54,554 nucleotides of DNA from Selenomonadaceae bacterium (lineage in GTDB: Bacteria > Bacillota > Negativicutes > Selenomonadales > Selenomonadaceae): NCBI GenBank assembly GCA_017428215.1, contig JAFRRH010000065.1:1-54554 (forward strand), written 5' to 3'. The position numbers and the translations under genes are program-made. The notes below the pieces were generated by a model. It was not told the origin of the DNA. It saw only the letters and a list, made by a program, of their open reading frames with translations, and ran no database searches. This document shows positions 9,065 to 15,647 of this stretch, piece by piece (position 1 is the first letter of the stretch; each line of letters starts with the position of its first letter).

Positions 9065-9086
9065 CTTCAGCAAAGGAGAGAGCTTT

Positions 9087-9296
9087 ATGAAGTCTGAATT
9101 CACGCTTAAGCTTGAGCGGTGCAAGGGCTGTGGCATTTGCGTTTCGTTTTGCCCTAAGCAAGTCCTCGCACTCGACACGCTCGGCAAAGTTTACGTCGCG
9201 AATCACGAAAATTGCATTGCGTGCGGTCAATGTGAGCTGCGTTGCCCCGACTACGCGATTTTCGTCGACAAAGTTAAAAAGGAGGCGGCAAAATGA
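9087..9296 (+). CDS. korD: 2-oxoacid:ferredoxin oxidoreductase, delta (2x[4Fe-4S] ferredoxin) subunit
   Basis: This 69-residue ferredoxin-like subunit carries two complete 4Fe-4S motifs: CKGCGICVSFCP and CIACGQCELRCP. In the four-subunit oxidoreductases it passes electrons from the TPP site in KorB to an external ferredoxin. The ATG at 9087 has GGAGAGAG upstream. Its stop overlaps the korA start (ATG at 9293), so the two are translationally coupled. The order D-A-B-C with overlaps is typical of 2-oxoglutarate:ferredoxin oxidoreductases in anaerobes that use an incomplete TCA cycle for making glutamate and succinyl-CoA. Confidence 0.92.
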   Translation: MKSEFTLKLERCKGCGICVSFCPKQVLALDTLGKVYVANHENCIACGQCELRCPDYAIFVDKVKKEAAK

Positions 9297-10423
9297 GCGC
9301 AAGATTGATGCAAGGCAACGAGGCTATCGCTGAAGGTGCACTTAAAGCCGGTGTTCGCTTCTTCGGCGGCTATCCTATCACGCCTTCAACCGAAATTGCA
9401 GAGTCTTTGGCGAAAATGTTGCCCAAAGTCGGCGGCACCTTCGTGCAAATGGAAGATGAAATCGCAAGCATGGGCGTAATTCTCGGCGCATCGCTCGCAG
9501 GTAAGAAAGTTTTGACTGCCTCAAGCGGTCCCGGCATTAGTCTCAAGCAAGAATTAATCGGTTACGCCGCCGCCGCAGAAATCCCCGCCGTTATCGTCAA
9601 TGTTCAGCGCGTAGGTCCTTCGACAGGACAACCCACCGCTCCAAGTCAAGGCGACGTTATGCAGGCGCGTTGGGGAACTCACGGCGACCACTCTATCATC
9701 GTTTTAAGCCCGTGGAGCGTCAAAGAGGCGTTTGAAATTGCTGTCAAGGCCGTAAATTACGCCGAACGCTTCAGAACGCCCGTTATTTTGCTCACGGACG
9801 AGATTGTCGGGCATTTGCGCGAAAATGTCGAACTTCCGACCGATATTGAAGTCTATCCGCGCAGAATTCCTAAAAAAACTCGCGCAGAAGGCTATCAACC
9901 GTTCACTCCCGACGAAGATTTGGTTCCCAACGTCGCAAATTTCGGCGAAGGCTACAAAATCCACGTTACGGGACTGATTCACGACGAAACGGGCTTTCCC
10001 AGCGGCTCACCTAAGGTCACTCGCGAACAAATTAAGCGTATGCACGATAAAATTTCCAGCGCTGACGACGAAATCATCGAAGTTCATCAAGAATTTATGG
10101 ACGACGCCGATTTTGCAGTAATTTCTTTCGGCGGAACTGCTCGCACAGCTTATGAGGCAGTATTAAATGCTCGTAAACGCGGAATTAAAGTCGGTTTCGT
10201 CCGTTTAATAACTATTTTCCCGTTCGCAGATAAAATTATCGGCAAAATCTCCAAAAATCTGCGCGGAATCCTCGTTGCGGAATTAAATTTCGGGCAAATC
10301 GTCTACGAAGTCGAACGCGCCGCTAATTGTCCAGTAAAACTCTGCGCAAAATACGATATGACTATCTTTGAACCCGAAGAAATCGAAAAATCTATTGATG
10401 AACTCGTCGCGGAGGTGAAATAA
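9293..10423 (+). CDS. korA: 2-oxoacid:ferredoxin oxidoreductase, alpha subunit
   Basis: The 376-residue alpha subunit contains the pyrimidine-domain signature GGYPITPSTEIAE near residue 27 and the motif VQMEDEIASMGVILGASLAG, which packs against TPP held in KorB. ASSGPGISLKQE and RVGPSTGQPT are strongly conserved in KorA. It converts a 2-oxoacid plus CoA and oxidised ferredoxin into acyl-CoA, CO2 and reduced ferredoxin together with KorB, C and D. Length and motif order suit the 2-oxoglutarate type, but 2-oxoisovalerate or other 2-oxoacid use cannot be ruled out from sequence. It overlaps korD by 4 bases; korB follows after 1 base. Confidence 0.93.
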   Translation: MSARLMQGNEAIAEGALKAGVRFFGGYPITPSTEIAESLAKMLPKVGGTFVQMEDEIASMGVILGASLAGKKVLTASSGPGISLKQELIGYAAAAEIPAVIVNVQRVGPSTGQPTAPSQGDVMQARWGTHGDHSIIVLSPWSVKEAFEIAVKAVNYAERFRTPVILLTDEIVGHLRENVELPTDIEVYPRRIPKKTRAEGYQPFTPDEDLVPNVANFGEGYKIHVTGLIHDETGFPSGSPKVTREQIKRMHDKISSADDEIIEVHQEFMDDADFAVISFGGTARTAYEAVLNARKRGIKVGFVRLITIFPFADKIIGKISKNLRGILVAELNFGQIVYEVERAANCPVKLCAKYDMTIFEPEEIEKSIDELVAEVK

Positions 10424-10424
10424 C

Positions 10425-11249
10425 GTGCGTTCCTACGAAAATTTCTTCAGACAGAATCGTTTGCCACATTTATGGTGCCCCGGTTGCGGAAATGGCATCG
10501 TTATGAAGGCGATTGTTCAAGCTATCGAGAAAAATCCCAATTTTACGCAGGATAATACCGTAATTGTCAGCGGAATCGGTTGCAGTTCGCGTGCAAGCGG
10601 TTATATGGACTTCGACACGCTCCACACAGCTCACGGACGCGCAATTCCCTTCGCAACCGGCGTAAAACTCGCAAATCCCGCGCTGAACGTCATTGTTATC
10701 ACCGGCGACGGCGATTGTACCGCGATTGGCGGAAATCACTTCATTCACGGCTGCAGACGCAATGTTGATTTAACCGTCGTGCTTTTTAACAACAATATTT
10801 ATGGAATGACGGGCGGACAAGCCTCTCCGATGACGCCGCTCGGCAAAAAAGCTACGACTGCGCCTTATGGAAGCGTTGACAGACCTTTTGACGCCTGCAA
10901 ACTCGCTGAAGCCGCCGGCGCGACTTATGTTGCCCGCTCAACGGCGTTTCATGTCCAACATTTGGTAAAAACTATCGAAGACGGGCTTAAAAATCGCGGT
11001 TTTTCGTTTATCGAAGCGTTGGTTCAGTGTCCGACTGCTTACGGAAGGCGAAATAAGATGGGCGACCCCGCTAAAATGATGGCTTGGATGCGCGATAACG
11101 CCGTTATGAAAAATTCTTGGGATAAATTGCCAGACGACAAGAAAATCGGCGAAAAATTCCCTATCGGACTGTTTTATCAGGCTGAAAGCGAATCTTACGA
11201 CGAATCTTATAAAAAAGTTCAAGAAATTGCGGGAGGTGCCGCAAAATGA
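10425..11249 (+). CDS. korB: 2-oxoacid:ferredoxin oxidoreductase, beta (TPP-binding) subunit
   Basis: This 274-residue subunit binds thiamine pyrophosphate. It shows HLWCPGCGNGIV near residue 15, GIGCSSR near 48, HGRAIPFATG, and the TPP/Mg motif GDGDCTAIGGNH followed by LFNNNIYGMTGGQ. It forms the catalytic core with KorA. GTG at 10425 is the start, with GGAGGTGAAA 5 bases upstream inside the end of korA. Its last codons overlap korC (ATG at 11246), so the operon is tightly coupled. Confidence 0.93.
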   Translation: MRSYENFFRQNRLPHLWCPGCGNGIVMKAIVQAIEKNPNFTQDNTVIVSGIGCSSRASGYMDFDTLHTAHGRAIPFATGVKLANPALNVIVITGDGDCTAIGGNHFIHGCRRNVDLTVVLFNNNIYGMTGGQASPMTPLGKKATTAPYGSVDRPFDACKLAEAAGATYVARSTAFHVQHLVKTIEDGLKNRGFSFIEALVQCPTAYGRRNKMGDPAKMMAWMRDNAVMKNSWDKLPDDKKIGEKFPIGLFYQAESESYDESYKKVQEIAGGAAK

Positions 11250-11767
11250 GGAAACAGTTAAGATTATCCGGCTCTGGCGGGCAAGGAGTTATCACTGCGG
11301 CGATTATTTTGGCTGAAGCGGCTGTTTCCGAAGGTAAAAACGCCGTTCAATCGCAAAGTTACGGTCCGGAGGCTCGCGGAGGCGCGTCTAAGTCCGAAGT
11401 TATCATCGACGACGAAAAAATTTATCATCCGCACGTTAAAACACCCGATTTTGTCCTCGCAATGACTCAAAAAGCCGCCGATAAATACTTCCACGACCTC
11501 AATCCGAACGGAACTTTGATTTTGGACGACGATTTAGTACCCAATTCGCCCGATTTCAAGAATATTATCCGCGTTCCGATAACAAAATTGGCAGTTGAGC
11601 GGCTCGGCAAGGCTTTATTTGCAAATATCGTGGCTCTGGGCGTGATTGTCAAGGTTACAAGGCTCGTCGACTTTGAAACGATAAAAAAATCGGTCGCAAA
11701 TCGCGTTCCGCCGCATACAATCGAACAAAATATGACCGCACTGCAAATCGGCTATGATTCCGTGTAA
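11246..11767 (+). CDS. korC: 2-oxoacid:ferredoxin oxidoreductase, gamma subunit
   Basis: The 173-residue gamma subunit has the family start RLSGSGGQGVITAA, then QSQSYGPEARGGASKSEV near residue 35, and the helical tail MTALQIGYDSV. It contributes the CoA-facing part of the complex. It is the last gene of korDABC and is followed by a good terminator. The final 60 codons of this gene, or parts of them, recur at three places within the next 3 kb (see the repeat entries), which is the oddest point about this locus. Confidence 0.92.
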   Translation: MRKQLRLSGSGGQGVITAAIILAEAAVSEGKNAVQSQSYGPEARGGASKSEVIIDDEKIYHPHVKTPDFVLAMTQKAADKYFHDLNPNGTLILDDDLVPNSPDFKNIIRVPITKLAVERLGKALFANIVALGVIVKVTRLVDFETIKKSVANRVPPHTIEQNMTALQIGYDSV

Positions 11768-11820
11768 AAATCAGCGTCACAAATAAAAATAACGCCTCGA
11801 AATTGATTCGGGGCTTTTTT
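11600..11820 (+). repeat. korC 3' repeat, reference copy R1 (in the intact gene, with its terminator)
   Basis: This part of korC and its terminator is the parent sequence of partial copies R2, R3 and R4. Different copies keep different lengths of it: R4 matches from about 11600, R3 from about 11699, and R2 only from about 11736 but including the terminator. Confidence 0.85.
11794..11820 (+). terminator. korC terminator
   Basis: GCCTCGAA, loop ATTGA, TTCGGGGC, then six Ts. Confidence 0.8.
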
Positions 11821-11881
11821 CATTAGTAAACTTAATGTTTTCTTGCTCAATGTCGATAAAAATTTAAAAGGAGTGGTCAAA

Positions 11882-12646
11882 ATGAACGGCTTAAAGGTTT
11901 CGGAAGGTAATTTGGCAAATTTATTGGTATCGGACAATCCACAGTATAAAAATATCGGTACGAGTTTCAAATCCATGCTCTCTGATGAATTAACTGTCGT
12001 TGAAACATTTAATGATATGTGGAAATCGACGCTTGGGAACTATTTCGGGCAATCTTCGCAGATTTTTTATCATGTAATGAACGCATCGAGCATTTCGCAA
12101 GAAATTTGGACGCATAATGACTTTCCATACGAAAAATTTCTTACAAATGAAGTTGATGTGAGCGTTTTGAATTGGAAACCAACGCGGAATAATCCTTCGC
12201 AACTTGAATTAGAAGTTCAAAGCAAATTAACGACTACACTCGGCAAACATTCAATCATAATTCCGCCCGAACTCGACGAAAAATTGAAAAACGACCCTGC
12301 TTTAAGGAAAAAAGTGCTCGCGAACGTCGAAGACATTTACAAATTCCACAAACAGCCGCCAGCGTTCAAAATATCTGGTGTAAAAGAGTACGGAACGAAA
12401 ATTTATGGCTCAGTGACAATATTAAATGCCGAAGGCGACGTAGAAAACTGTGTAGTGACGAGTGGCGGCACGATTATGGGTCCGGACGAGGAAACTTTGC
12501 GGCAAATTGAAGTTGAACGCATAAAAAAATTGAAACGCAAGGAATTTAACGCGGAATTGTTGGAGCAATCGCAAATTCATTACTTGATAAACCAAGATTT
12601 ATTGAACAATATTACTGAATTGCAAATTGGTTATGATTCCGTGTGA
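11882..12646 (+). CDS. Unknown protein whose last codons come from a korC-like repeat
   Basis: A 254-residue soluble protein that I do not recognise. ATG at 11882 has AAAGGAGTGG 7 or so bases upstream; the frame upstream of it is open but lacks a ribosome site. There is no signal peptide or membrane helix. The middle is polar, with PPELDEKLKNDPALRKKVL (about residues 130-150), which has the look of a small helical module, and a beta-rich part GTKIYGSVTILNAEGDVEN. The C-terminal LQIGYDSV is identical to that of KorC and is encoded by copy R2 of the korC repeat, so the stop codon and terminator were borrowed from korC. The gene lies alone between two copies of the repeat, as an insert would. 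Function unknown. Confidence 0.7.
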   Translation: MNGLKVSEGNLANLLVSDNPQYKNIGTSFKSMLSDELTVVETFNDMWKSTLGNYFGQSSQIFYHVMNASSISQEIWTHNDFPYEKFLTNEVDVSVLNWKPTRNNPSQLELEVQSKLTTTLGKHSIIIPPELDEKLKNDPALRKKVLANVEDIYKFHKQPPAFKISGVKEYGTKIYGSVTILNAEGDVENCVVTSGGTIMGPDEETLRQIEVERIKKLKRKEFNAELLEQSQIHYLINQDLLNNITELQIGYDSV

Positions 12647-12700
12647 AAATCAGCGTTCCAAATAAAAATATCGCCTCGAAATTGATTCGGGGCATTTTTT
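12617..12700 (+). repeat. korC 3' repeat, copy R2
   Basis: TGCAAAT-GG-TATGATTCCGTGT, then AAAATCAGCGT and the same terminator stem GCCTCGAAATTGATTCGGGGC, follow korC 11739-11820 closely over about 84 bases. Here it forms the end and terminator of the unknown gene. Confidence 0.85.
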
Positions 12701-12701
12701 T
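12673..12701 (+). terminator. Terminator within repeat R2
   Basis: Same stem as the korC terminator, followed by CA and seven Ts. Confidence 0.75.
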
Positions 12702-12712
12702 ATGTTTTATTG

Positions 12713-13609
12713 TTAAATCACGGTGTTAAATGCAAAGCCTGTAACTATCGCCACGATAAATACGCAACTGACGAACGTAACTATCATTTTCCGCTTGAAA
12801 ATCGAACTGAGCAACGATAATTCGGGTAAACTCGCGCCCGCGCCGCCTATTATCAAGGCAATTACTACGCCTGCCGATACTCCTTTGCCCATGAGTATGC
12901 TCGCGACCGGTATCATCGTTTCGGTTCGTATGTACATAGGTATTCCGACCACTGCCGCTATCGGTATCGCCAATAAATTATCCACTCCGACGAAATTTCC
13001 GAGTAAATCTTCCGGAATTACCTCGTGAATGAATGCTCCTATCACCGCGCCCGCCATTAAATACGGAAATACGCTCTTGAACAGTTCTTTTGAGTTCAAA
13101 GCCGCCGTTTTTATCTTTTGCCAATGACTTTTTACGATTTTTTCCTCTACACAGGCGCAACTGCCTTGAATTTTATCTTTTACCTCGCGAACAAAGCCTA
13201 ATTTGTCTAAAATCAAGCCCATGACGATTGAAAGGCTCAAAACGAACGCTGAATATAAAATTGTCGCCTTCAAACCGAAAAATGCTATAAACAGAGTGAT
13301 AATCGCTGGATTTAAGACCGGTGACGTGAGTAAAAATGATATTACGCCGCAAAATGGTGCTCCGCTTCTAATTAAACCGGTCAAAACGGGGATTGTTGAG
13401 CACGAACAGAACGGCGTTATCACTCTAAGTAAGGCTCCGAGCACGCTGTTTATCGGTTTTATCGGCGTCGAGAGCAGATTTTTAATTTTTTCTCGCGAAA
13501 TGTACATTTGCATGAGCGCGACGAAGAAACTTATAATCGTGAACAGAAATAACAGCTCGCCGAACAATTTTACGAACTCTTTAGCCGCGTGAATTAAAAT
13601 TTCTTGCAT
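12713..13609 (-). CDS. Permease of the ArsP/YraQ (DUF318) family
   Basis: A 298-residue integral membrane protein with about eight hydrophobic helices. The signature TPFCSCSTIPVLTGLIRSGA near residue 65 and the second half GIPMYIRTETMIPV are those of the ArsP/YraQ permeases. Some members export organoarsenicals or other metal(loid)s and others have unknown substrates. A polar loop with CACVEEKIVKSHW (about residues 150-165) separates the two halves and carries two extra cysteines. I use ATG at 13609, which has GGAG about 9 bases upstream; GTG at 13618 lies on top of that site. It follows an ArsR regulator in the same operon with 11 bases between them, so metal(loid) export under ArsR control is the likely role; the metal is not known. 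Confidence 0.85.
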   Translation of the reverse strand: MQEILIHAAKEFVKLFGELLFLFTIISFFVALMQMYISREKIKNLLSTPIKPINSVLGALLRVITPFCSCSTIPVLTGLIRSGAPFCGVISFLLTSPVLNPAIITLFIAFFGLKATILYSAFVLSLSIVMGLILDKLGFVREVKDKIQGSCACVEEKIVKSHWQKIKTAALNSKELFKSVFPYLMAGAVIGAFIHEVIPEDLLGNFVGVDNLLAIPIAAVVGIPMYIRTETMIPVASILMGKGVSAGVVIALIIGGAGASLPELSLLSSIFKRKMIVTFVSCVFIVAIVTGFAFNTVI

Positions 13610-13620
13610 AAAAATCACTC

Positions 13621-13887
13621 CTACAGCCTTTTCAAGAAGTCAATCGCATTTTGAATGCCGTTTTTGTCGATAGAATAGTAGCACCACTTGCCGCGCCGCT
13701 CGCAACTTACAATTTTTGACTCGCAAAGTATTTTCATGTGATGAGAAAGCGTCGGCTGAGTGATATTCAGGCTTTCAAGCAGGACGCACGCGCATTTTTC
13801 CTCGTCGGAAAGCATTTTGAGAATCTGCAAGCGTTTTTCGTCATCGAAAGCCTTAAAAATCTTCGCGACATCGGATAAATTCTCCAT
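13621..13887 (-). CDS. ArsR/SmtB-family metal-responsive repressor
   Basis: An 88-residue winged-helix repressor. DEKRLQILKMLSDEEKCACVLLESL contains the CxC metal-binding pair of ArsR-type sensors (Cys-Ala-Cys, near residue 34), followed by the recognition helix NITQPTLSHHMKIL and the wing CERRGKWCYYSI. ATG at 13887 is preferred over ATG at 13893 because GTGAGG is 8 bases upstream of it and only 2 from the other. It would repress its own operon with the permease by binding the inverted repeat in its promoter and let go on binding As(III), Sb(III) or a related thiophilic metal ion. The two-Cys site argues for a trivalent metalloid, but this is inference. Confidence 0.9.
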   Translation of the reverse strand: MENLSDVAKIFKAFDDEKRLQILKMLSDEEKCACVLLESLNITQPTLSHHMKILCESKIVSCERRGKWCYYSIDKNGIQNAIDFLKRL

Positions 13888-13928
13888 AATCATCGCCTCA
13901 CATTGAAATTTTTAAATCTGTGTGCCGA

Positions 13929-13969
13929 ATCATACTCGACAGATAGAAATTTGTCAATATATCTGTCGA
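13929..13969 (-). promoter_or_regulatory. Promoter and ArsR operator of the arsR-permease operon
   Basis: On the minus strand TTGACA (13957-13952), a 17-base spacer and TATGAT (13934-13929) make a near-consensus promoter. A perfect 10-base inverted repeat, TCGACAGATA (13936-13945) and TATCTGTCGA (13960-13969), brackets the -35 box and spacer, as expected for an ArsR-type operator. Confidence 0.8.
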
Positions 13970-13992
13970 AATTTATTCTCTACGACGATTCC

Positions 13993-14066
13993 AATCGCGT
14001 TCCGTCTCATAATATCGAACAAAATATGACTGCATTGCAAATCGGCTATGATTCCGTATAAAAATT
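13993..14066 (+). repeat. korC 3' repeat, copy R3
   Basis: Reads as RVPSHNIEQNMTALQIGYDSV plus a stop (first arginine near 13996), nearly the last 22 codons of KorC, followed by AAAAATTTT. It has no start and is a non-functional fragment lying between the arsR promoter and the ECF gene. Confidence 0.85.
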
Positions 14067-14075
14067 TTCTGCAAC

Positions 14076-14111
14076 AAAAAATCCTCCGCAGTTTGGAGGG
14101 TAATTTTTTTT
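14076..14111. terminator. Bidirectional terminator
   Basis: CCTCC, loop GCAGTTT, GGAGG with A-run on one side and T-run on the other. It can serve the ECF gene on the minus strand and the korC fragment on the plus strand. The AAAATTTTCTGCAACAAAA lead-in is shared with the terminator near 52461. Confidence 0.75.
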
Positions 14112-14126
14112 ATCCAAGCATAAATA

Positions 14127-14585
14127 TCAGAGTTTATTTTTAATCGCGCCACTAAAAATGAGTGTAACAAGGATATTTACGGCTGATTTTAGTAAAAGAC
14201 CAGGAGTTGAGGCAAAACCTGCGCTTAAACTGTTGTAAAGCAATGCTCCGGCAAATGTGTAGCCAAAAGCCATTATTAAACTGGCGAATATCAAGCTTAG
14301 AATCAAATTTTTATCCTTCAAACGCCAAAAAACCTCAGCTTCAGCGGCTTTTATAATAATAGTCGGCAAAATCCAGAGTGGAAAGCCGCTAAGAAAATCA
14401 GCCAATGCCGAACCGATTACTCCGCTTAAAATTCCGACTCTGCGACCGCAAAAAATAACTGCCAAGAAGATTGCGGCGTCTCCGAGATGAGCATAACCAA
14501 GAGGAATTGGAATTTTTGGTACGAATGTTGCGATAAATACAAATGCAGACATCATCGCGGTCAGAGTAAGTTGTTTTGTATTCAA
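14127..14585 (-). CDS. ECF transporter S component (substrate-binding membrane subunit)
   Basis: A 152-residue, five- to six-helix protein. PKIPIPLGYAHLGDAAIFLA near residue 24 and GSALADFLSGFPLWILPTII near 65 match the S-component family typified by PF07155-like riboflavin/vitamin uptake proteins. These proteins capture a vitamin or precursor and team up with a shared EcfAA'T energising module that must be encoded elsewhere. The substrate cannot be told from sequence; no riboswitch is seen in the short leader. TTG at 14585 has GAGGTG 6 to 7 bases upstream and is preferred to GTG at 14594, which overlaps that site. The gene stands alone between korC repeats R3 and R4. Confidence 0.75.
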   Translation of the reverse strand: MNTKQLTLTAMMSAFVFIATFVPKIPIPLGYAHLGDAAIFLAVIFCGRRVGILSGVIGSALADFLSGFPLWILPTIIIKAAEAEVFWRLKDKNLILSLIFASLIMAFGYTFAGALLYNSLSAGFASTPGLLLKSAVNILVTLIFSGAIKNKL

Positions 14586-14604
14586 AATAATCACCTCGAC
14601 TAAA

Positions 14605-14632
14605 ATTATAAAAACTTTTTAGTTTATGTCAA
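14605..14632 (-). promoter_or_regulatory. Promoter of the ECF S-component gene
   Basis: TTGACA (14632-14627), 16-base spacer, TATAAT (14610-14605): both boxes perfect matches, 20 bases upstream of the TTG start. Confidence 0.8.
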
Positions 14633-14651
14633 TTAAAAATTATCTGTTTAT

Positions 14652-14828
14652 CGGCTTGACAAGGCTTTATTCGCAAATATCGTGGCTCTCGGCGTGATTG
14701 TCAAGGTTACAAGGCTCGTTGACTTTGAAACGATAAAAAAATTCGTCGCAAACCGCGTTCCGCCTCATACAATCGAACAAAACATGACGGCTTTGCAATT
14801 AGGTTTCGATGCCGTGTAAAAATTTTTA
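14652..14828 (+). repeat. korC 3' repeat, copy R4 (longest)
   Basis: Reads RLDKALFANIVALGVIVKV, LVDFETIKKFVANRVPPHT and MTALQLGFDAV plus stop, i.e. the last 55 or so codons of KorC with a few changes. No start or ribosome site precedes it. It is more diverged from korC at its 3' end (QLGFDAV) than R2 or R3, so the copies may be of different ages. Confidence 0.88.
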
Positions 14829-14836
14829 AGAAACAT

Positions 14837-14852
14837 GCTTGAATGTTCAAGC
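14837..14852. terminator. Short palindrome at the end of the lipoprotein gene
   Basis: GCTTGAA, TG, TTCAAGC: a perfect 7-base hairpin overlapping the minus-strand stop codon at 14847, followed on the minus strand by a T-rich tract. Probably a weak terminator. Confidence 0.45.
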
Positions 14853-15644
14853 GTCTTTAAAAGTAAACGGCACAAAGATTATATACGCTGAAATTATAAG
14901 CAAGGCAACGAACAATCCGATGAAGACATTGCGTTTAAGGCAAAAATCTTTGCGCAAGCTGTCGGATTCTTCTGCGCGGGCTTTGATAAAGAAAAATATT
15001 GTCGCCGCTAAAAATATCAACTCAATAATCGCCGTCAATGCAATTTTATCCTCGTGCCAAATTTTAAAACGCGTCTGCATAGATTTTTCACCGCCGTGAA
15101 TCAACACGGGTGCCAAGTTCCACTTTAAAAATTTTCCGTCGTTGGAAATTTCGTCAGCATTATTTTTTTCAGCGGAGTAGGGCAGTTGAATCGTCATGTT
15201 AAATTCGACGCCGTTAAAGGCTTTTTGCGTTATGAATTCGGCTTCAGGCGGAAGGCTTGCAGGTGGTATTGTCCAATAAAAATCAAAGTCATATTCGTCG
15301 AAAAACCATCCCTTGCGTTGAGATATGCCACGATTTTTTCCGTCGTGCGCCCTATACAAATCATCAGCCGATTTCGCAAAAGTTTCAATGTCTGGATAAT
15401 TTGAAGTTAATTCATAGCCGCGCAGGTCGCCTTCAACGACGACTTGCGCTTTTACGTTGGGATTGAGCTTTTCAAGATTATTTTTCCAATCTTCGATTTG
15501 CCGAATCACCATAGCATTGCCAACGAATTTTCTGTGCTGAATAACTGCGCCGTCGTTCGTGATTATTAAATCGGATTTAGCTTGAAAGCAACCCGCGCAG
15601 ATTACACAAATCAAACTTAACACGAGGATAAAATTTTTTTTCAT
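14847..15644 (-). CDS. Lipoprotein with C-terminal membrane helices (DUF3153/LppM-like)
   Basis: A 265-residue protein. Its N-terminus FILVLSLICVICAGC is a lipoprotein signal with the lipobox cysteine at about residue 19. The body has IQHRKFVGNAMVIRQIEDWK and WKNNLEKLNPNVKAQVVVEG, the pattern of DUF3153/LppM-like domains, which bind in the periplasm or at the outer face of the membrane. Two hydrophobic helices lie near the C-terminus (IALTAIIELIFLAATIFFFI and NVFIGLFVALLIISAYIIFV), separated by a charged loop, so the C-terminus is anchored too. It begins just after the putP stop (3 bases), so it probably shares the putP transcript. Precise role unknown. Confidence 0.7.
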   Translation of the reverse strand: MKKNFILVLSLICVICAGCFQAKSDLIITNDGAVIQHRKFVGNAMVIRQIEDWKNNLEKLNPNVKAQVVVEGDLRGYELTSNYPDIETFAKSADDLYRAHDGKNRGISQRKGWFFDEYDFDFYWTIPPASLPPEAEFITQKAFNGVEFNMTIQLPYSAEKNNADEISNDGKFLKWNLAPVLIHGGEKSMQTRFKIWHEDKIALTAIIELIFLAATIFFFIKARAEESDSLRKDFCLKRNVFIGLFVALLIISAYIIFVPFTFKDA

Positions 15645-15647
15645 GAC

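Noticed and set aside
13973..14170. 65-codon frame on the minus strand
   Set aside because: It is antisense to korC repeat R3 and crosses a terminator hairpin.
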